Below are positions 7,701 through 8,695 of a DNA stretch of 8,695 nt, piece by piece. This DNA is from JABEVB01 sp049965775. GTDB taxonomy: Bacteria > Planctomycetota > Phycisphaerae > WQYP01. The notes under the pieces are model-generated. The model searched no databases. It saw only the letters and a list, made by a program, of their open reading frames with translations, and had not been told where the DNA came from. How positions within the stretch are numbered: the stretch's first letter is position 1; each line of letters starts with the position of its first letter. The translations under genes and the position numbers were made by a program. The stretch covers positions 1 to 8,695 of the forward strand of contig JBMFVX010000132.1 of the NCBI GenBank assembly GCA_049965775.1, given 5' to 3'.

Positions 7701-8385
7701 ACAACACATCGTGCGCGTCGTAATCTTCTTTGAGCAAGTAGTGATGATCGTTGGTGGCTACGATCGGCGAGTTGACGCGCTTGGCCACCTGCAACAACTG
7801 CGGAATCATGGCGATTTGCGCCGGGTCGGCATGGTTCTGCAACTCCACGTAAAACCGATCGCCGAAAATATCCTTGTACTGCCCTGCCGCCTGAACGGCC
7901 GCTTCCAAATCGTTGCGTTCCAGACACGCGGATATTTCAGTGCCAAAGTGGCCGTTGATAACCACCAGGCCTTCGTTAAAGCGGGCCAGCGATTCTTTAT
8001 CCACCCGCGGCCGATAGTAAAACCCCTCGGTATAGGCAATGCTGGCTAATTTCAGCATGTTGCGATACCCAGTCTGACTGCACGCCAGCACCACCAGGTG
8101 ATAGGCTGCATCGCTTATGCCATGCGATTCTTTTTCAAACCGCGAACCGGGTGCCACATAAAACTCGCAGCCGATAATCGGCTTAATTCCCGCGGCATTG
8201 GCCGTGTTGTAAAACTCAATAAGTCCAAACAGGTTGCCGTGATCCGTCAGCGCGAGTGCGGGCATTCCCATAGCCTTGGCCTGTTCGCAAAGGCCGGGAA
8301 TGGTTGCTCCGCCATCAAGCAGCGAATAATGGGAGTGCCCATGAAGATGAACGAAAGAATCTTTTGAAGTTGACTGGGTTGCCAT
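4717..8385 (-). CDS. dnaE: DNA polymerase III subunit alpha (DnaE)
   Basis: This is the catalytic subunit of the replicative DNA polymerase III, 1222 residues against about 1160 in E. coli. An N-terminal PHP domain (about 11-285) carries likely metal ligands H15, H17, D24, H49, E74, H96, H146, D213 and H215. The C-family polymerase core follows: GARGSGVGTLVGYVLG (367-382), the palm triple-Asp motif PDIDIDIC (407-414), third catalytic Asp D557 in MDFLGLRTL, and FRPGPMELIP (663-672). Helix-hairpin-helix-like segments lie near 857-877 and 899-920. A beta-clamp binding motif QESLF (949-953) follows, then an OB-fold (about 1022-1100) and a C-terminal domain ending in an Ala/Ser tail. An approximately 25-residue Gly/Ala/Pro-rich insertion (583-607) is absent from E. 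coli DnaE. The ATG at 8385 has an exact AGGAGG 9 bases upstream. It is divergent from a possible gene at 8614. Confidence 0.98.
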   Translation of the reverse strand: MATQSTSKDSFVHLHGHSHYSLLDGGATIPGLCEQAKAMGMPALALTDHGNLFGLIEFYNTANAAGIKPIIGCEFYVAPGSRFEKESHGISDAAYHLVVLACSQTGYRNMLKLASIAYTEGFYYRPRVDKESLARFNEGLVVINGHFGTEISACLERNDLEAAVQAAGQYKDIFGDRFYVELQNHADPAQIAMIPQLLQVAKRVNSPIVATNDHHYLLKEDYDAHDVLCCISMGKQLSDANRLHYSRELYLKSPAEMRQIFKDLPEACDNTLRIAEMCDVKLDFSKRHAPVYHPPKDEKTGLAPSADDYLRQLCLAGIVERYGSMTDAISARLEQELKVIQSKGFSSYFLIVWDFCNYARKNGIPVGARGSGVGTLVGYVLGLCNVDPLRYDLLFERFMDPSRSEMPDIDIDICQEGRGKVIEYVREKYGNVSQIITFSTLGAKAAIKDVGRVLAMPLSEVDKLTKLVPSAVGTTLDDCLRVADFKRLHDTNADVLRLFQIAKRLEGLCRNAGMHAAGVIVCDKPLDEVVPLYKKDNDIMTQWDGPTCEKMGLLKMDFLGLRTLTIVERALQLIEAAHPKGLPPLPADTAGGKAAGTHPSEAGRPGRLDIEHIDLTDQRVYRQIFQKGQTRGVFQFESPGMRELLIKMKPDRIEDLIAANALFRPGPMELIPAYCDRKHGKAATPKQHPIMDKILEETYGIMVYQEQVMRICNQLGNIPLARAYKLIKAISKKNVDTISAERKNFLDGAGANGVAADRAAELFGLIEEFGKYGFNKSHSTRYALVAFQTAYLKTYFPLEFMAALLTFEMVDADKTADYLDECRSLLRPDGTTGIAILPPDINLSESDFAVVDGTIRFGLGAVKGVGSKAVEAIVAGRVNAKTGQRERFRNIFDFCERVDMRPVNKGVMEALIKSGAFDSVHDNRAAAMAALESAMQAGAKALDARKSGQESLFGGGDSASATTTAPSALPKIADFTPREKMSFEKAYLGFYVSSHPLRDYEELLEGYATVNSQTIQDPNRREAIVGGLVSKFARKTAKTGRNAGRAWASFSIEDLTGSVPAVLFSDEFEKYQNVVKPETVLFFKGVIDRQREEPSLRVTEIYDPQQVIERLTKQVLIQLHGVEIEPDLLGRLDQFIKSHQGPAVVPLKLEVVDSSGPEPLRVQIALKQGISLAKDAKSALQTLLPQARIRLLGPRDVARATQAAQGTASAFVRSGQPAASAA
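6565..6639 (-). repeat. Repeat-bearing insertion within dnaE (about residues 583-607)
   Basis: This stretch encodes a low-complexity Pro/Ala/Gly linker between the palm segment and the RGVFQFES motif. At its left end are two exact tandem copies of GGCGACCGG (6564-6572 and 6573-6581). At 6614-6630, CCGGCGG and CCGCCGG form a perfect 7-bp stem with a 3-base loop. The reading frame is kept. E. coli DnaE has only a few residues here. Confidence 0.5.
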
Positions 8386-8394
8386 GGCAGGTTG

Positions 8395-8400
8395 CCTCCT
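8395..8400 (-). promoter_or_regulatory. Strong ribosome-binding site of dnaE
   Basis: The minus strand reads AGGAGG, a full consensus match, 9 bases before the ATG at 8385. It settles the dnaE start and is the strongest such site in the window. Confidence 0.85.
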
Positions 8401-8436
8401 TGCGCTCCGGGTCTCCGGATATTTCTGAACGTCGGC

Positions 8437-8465
8437 ATTATAACTCTTCCAGCGGTGGATGGGAA
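8437..8465 (-). promoter_or_regulatory. Sigma-70-like promoter of dnaE
   Basis: On the minus strand TATAAT (8442-8437) is a perfect -10 element. With a 17-base spacer, TTCCCA (8465-8460) matches four of six bases of the -35 consensus. Transcription would start near 8430, giving a leader of about 45 bases that includes the AGGAGG site. Confidence 0.6.
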
Positions 8466-8613
8466 AAGTACGCCGCAGTTCCGCGAGGTGCCATGTTGGC
8501 GCTTAAGCAGTGCCGCACGCAATTTCTACACATATCGGCGGATGAATCGAGAGGGCCACGAAACCAGGGGTAGTCCACCGTTTCTGCAATAGTTCCAGGA
8601 GCCTGTCCGAGTA

Positions 8614-8695
8614 ATGGCCGGGATTGCCTTGCGGATAGAGGCGCCGATTTTCACCACAAAGGCCCCAAGAAACGAAGTTATTGTTGATTTGAACG
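8614..8695 (+). CDS. Possible start of an unrecognised gene, cut by the window edge
   Basis: From ATG 8614 an open frame runs 27 codons to the end of the window (MAGIALRIEAPIFTTKAPRN, then EVIVDLN). It is preceded by CAGGAGC at 8596-8602, the same word that precedes three other genes here, though with a longer spacing of 12 bases. I do not recognise the product; the visible part shows no signal peptide or motif. It would be transcribed divergently from dnaE. No convincing promoter was found in 8466-8596. A minus-strand frame also stays open through this stretch (8694 to a stop at 8503), so the call is tentative. Confidence 0.35.
   Translation, partial: MAGIALRIEAPIFTTKAPRNEVIVDLN

Overview
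The window looks like ordinary chromosomal DNA from a moderately GC-rich bacterium. It has two well-formed gene blocks that converge on a roughly 440-base non-coding gap. A member of Planctomycetota, perhaps Phycisphaerae, is my best guess. It rests on a substrate-binding protein held by an N-terminal membrane segment instead of a lipobox, on TTG starts, and on a DnaE with an intact PHP domain and a lineage-type linker. This is inference, not a database result.

Positions 1-297 hold no convincing gene. They contain an extended -10 promoter (157-165), a perfect 7-bp hairpin in the presumed leader (232-255) and a good Shine-Dalgarno site. Positions 298-3739 are a three-gene plus-strand operon: an extracellular solute-binding protein and two MalF/MalG-type permeases of the carbohydrate uptake (CUT1) ABC family. 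Spacers are 24 and 28 bases. No ATPase lies next to them, so the importer probably uses a shared MsmX/UgpC-like ATPase encoded elsewhere.

Positions 3740-4177 form the convergent gap, with one weak hairpin that may be a terminator. On the minus strand follow a PrxQ/Bcp peroxiredoxin (4178-4645) and, upstream of it, the replicative DNA polymerase III alpha subunit DnaE (4717-8385). DnaE has its own sigma-70-like promoter and a full AGGAGG site. The 71-base gap between dnaE and bcp has no clear terminator, so they may be co-transcribed. At the right edge a possible plus-strand gene starts at 8614 and runs out of the window.

The most useful small observations are a shared CAGGAGC ribosome-binding word at four of six start sites, a short repeat-bearing insertion in DnaE, and a PHP domain that looks metal-binding, with a His where Cys is usual. 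I see no mobile element, CRISPR array, tRNA, rRNA or evidence of a new multi-gene system.
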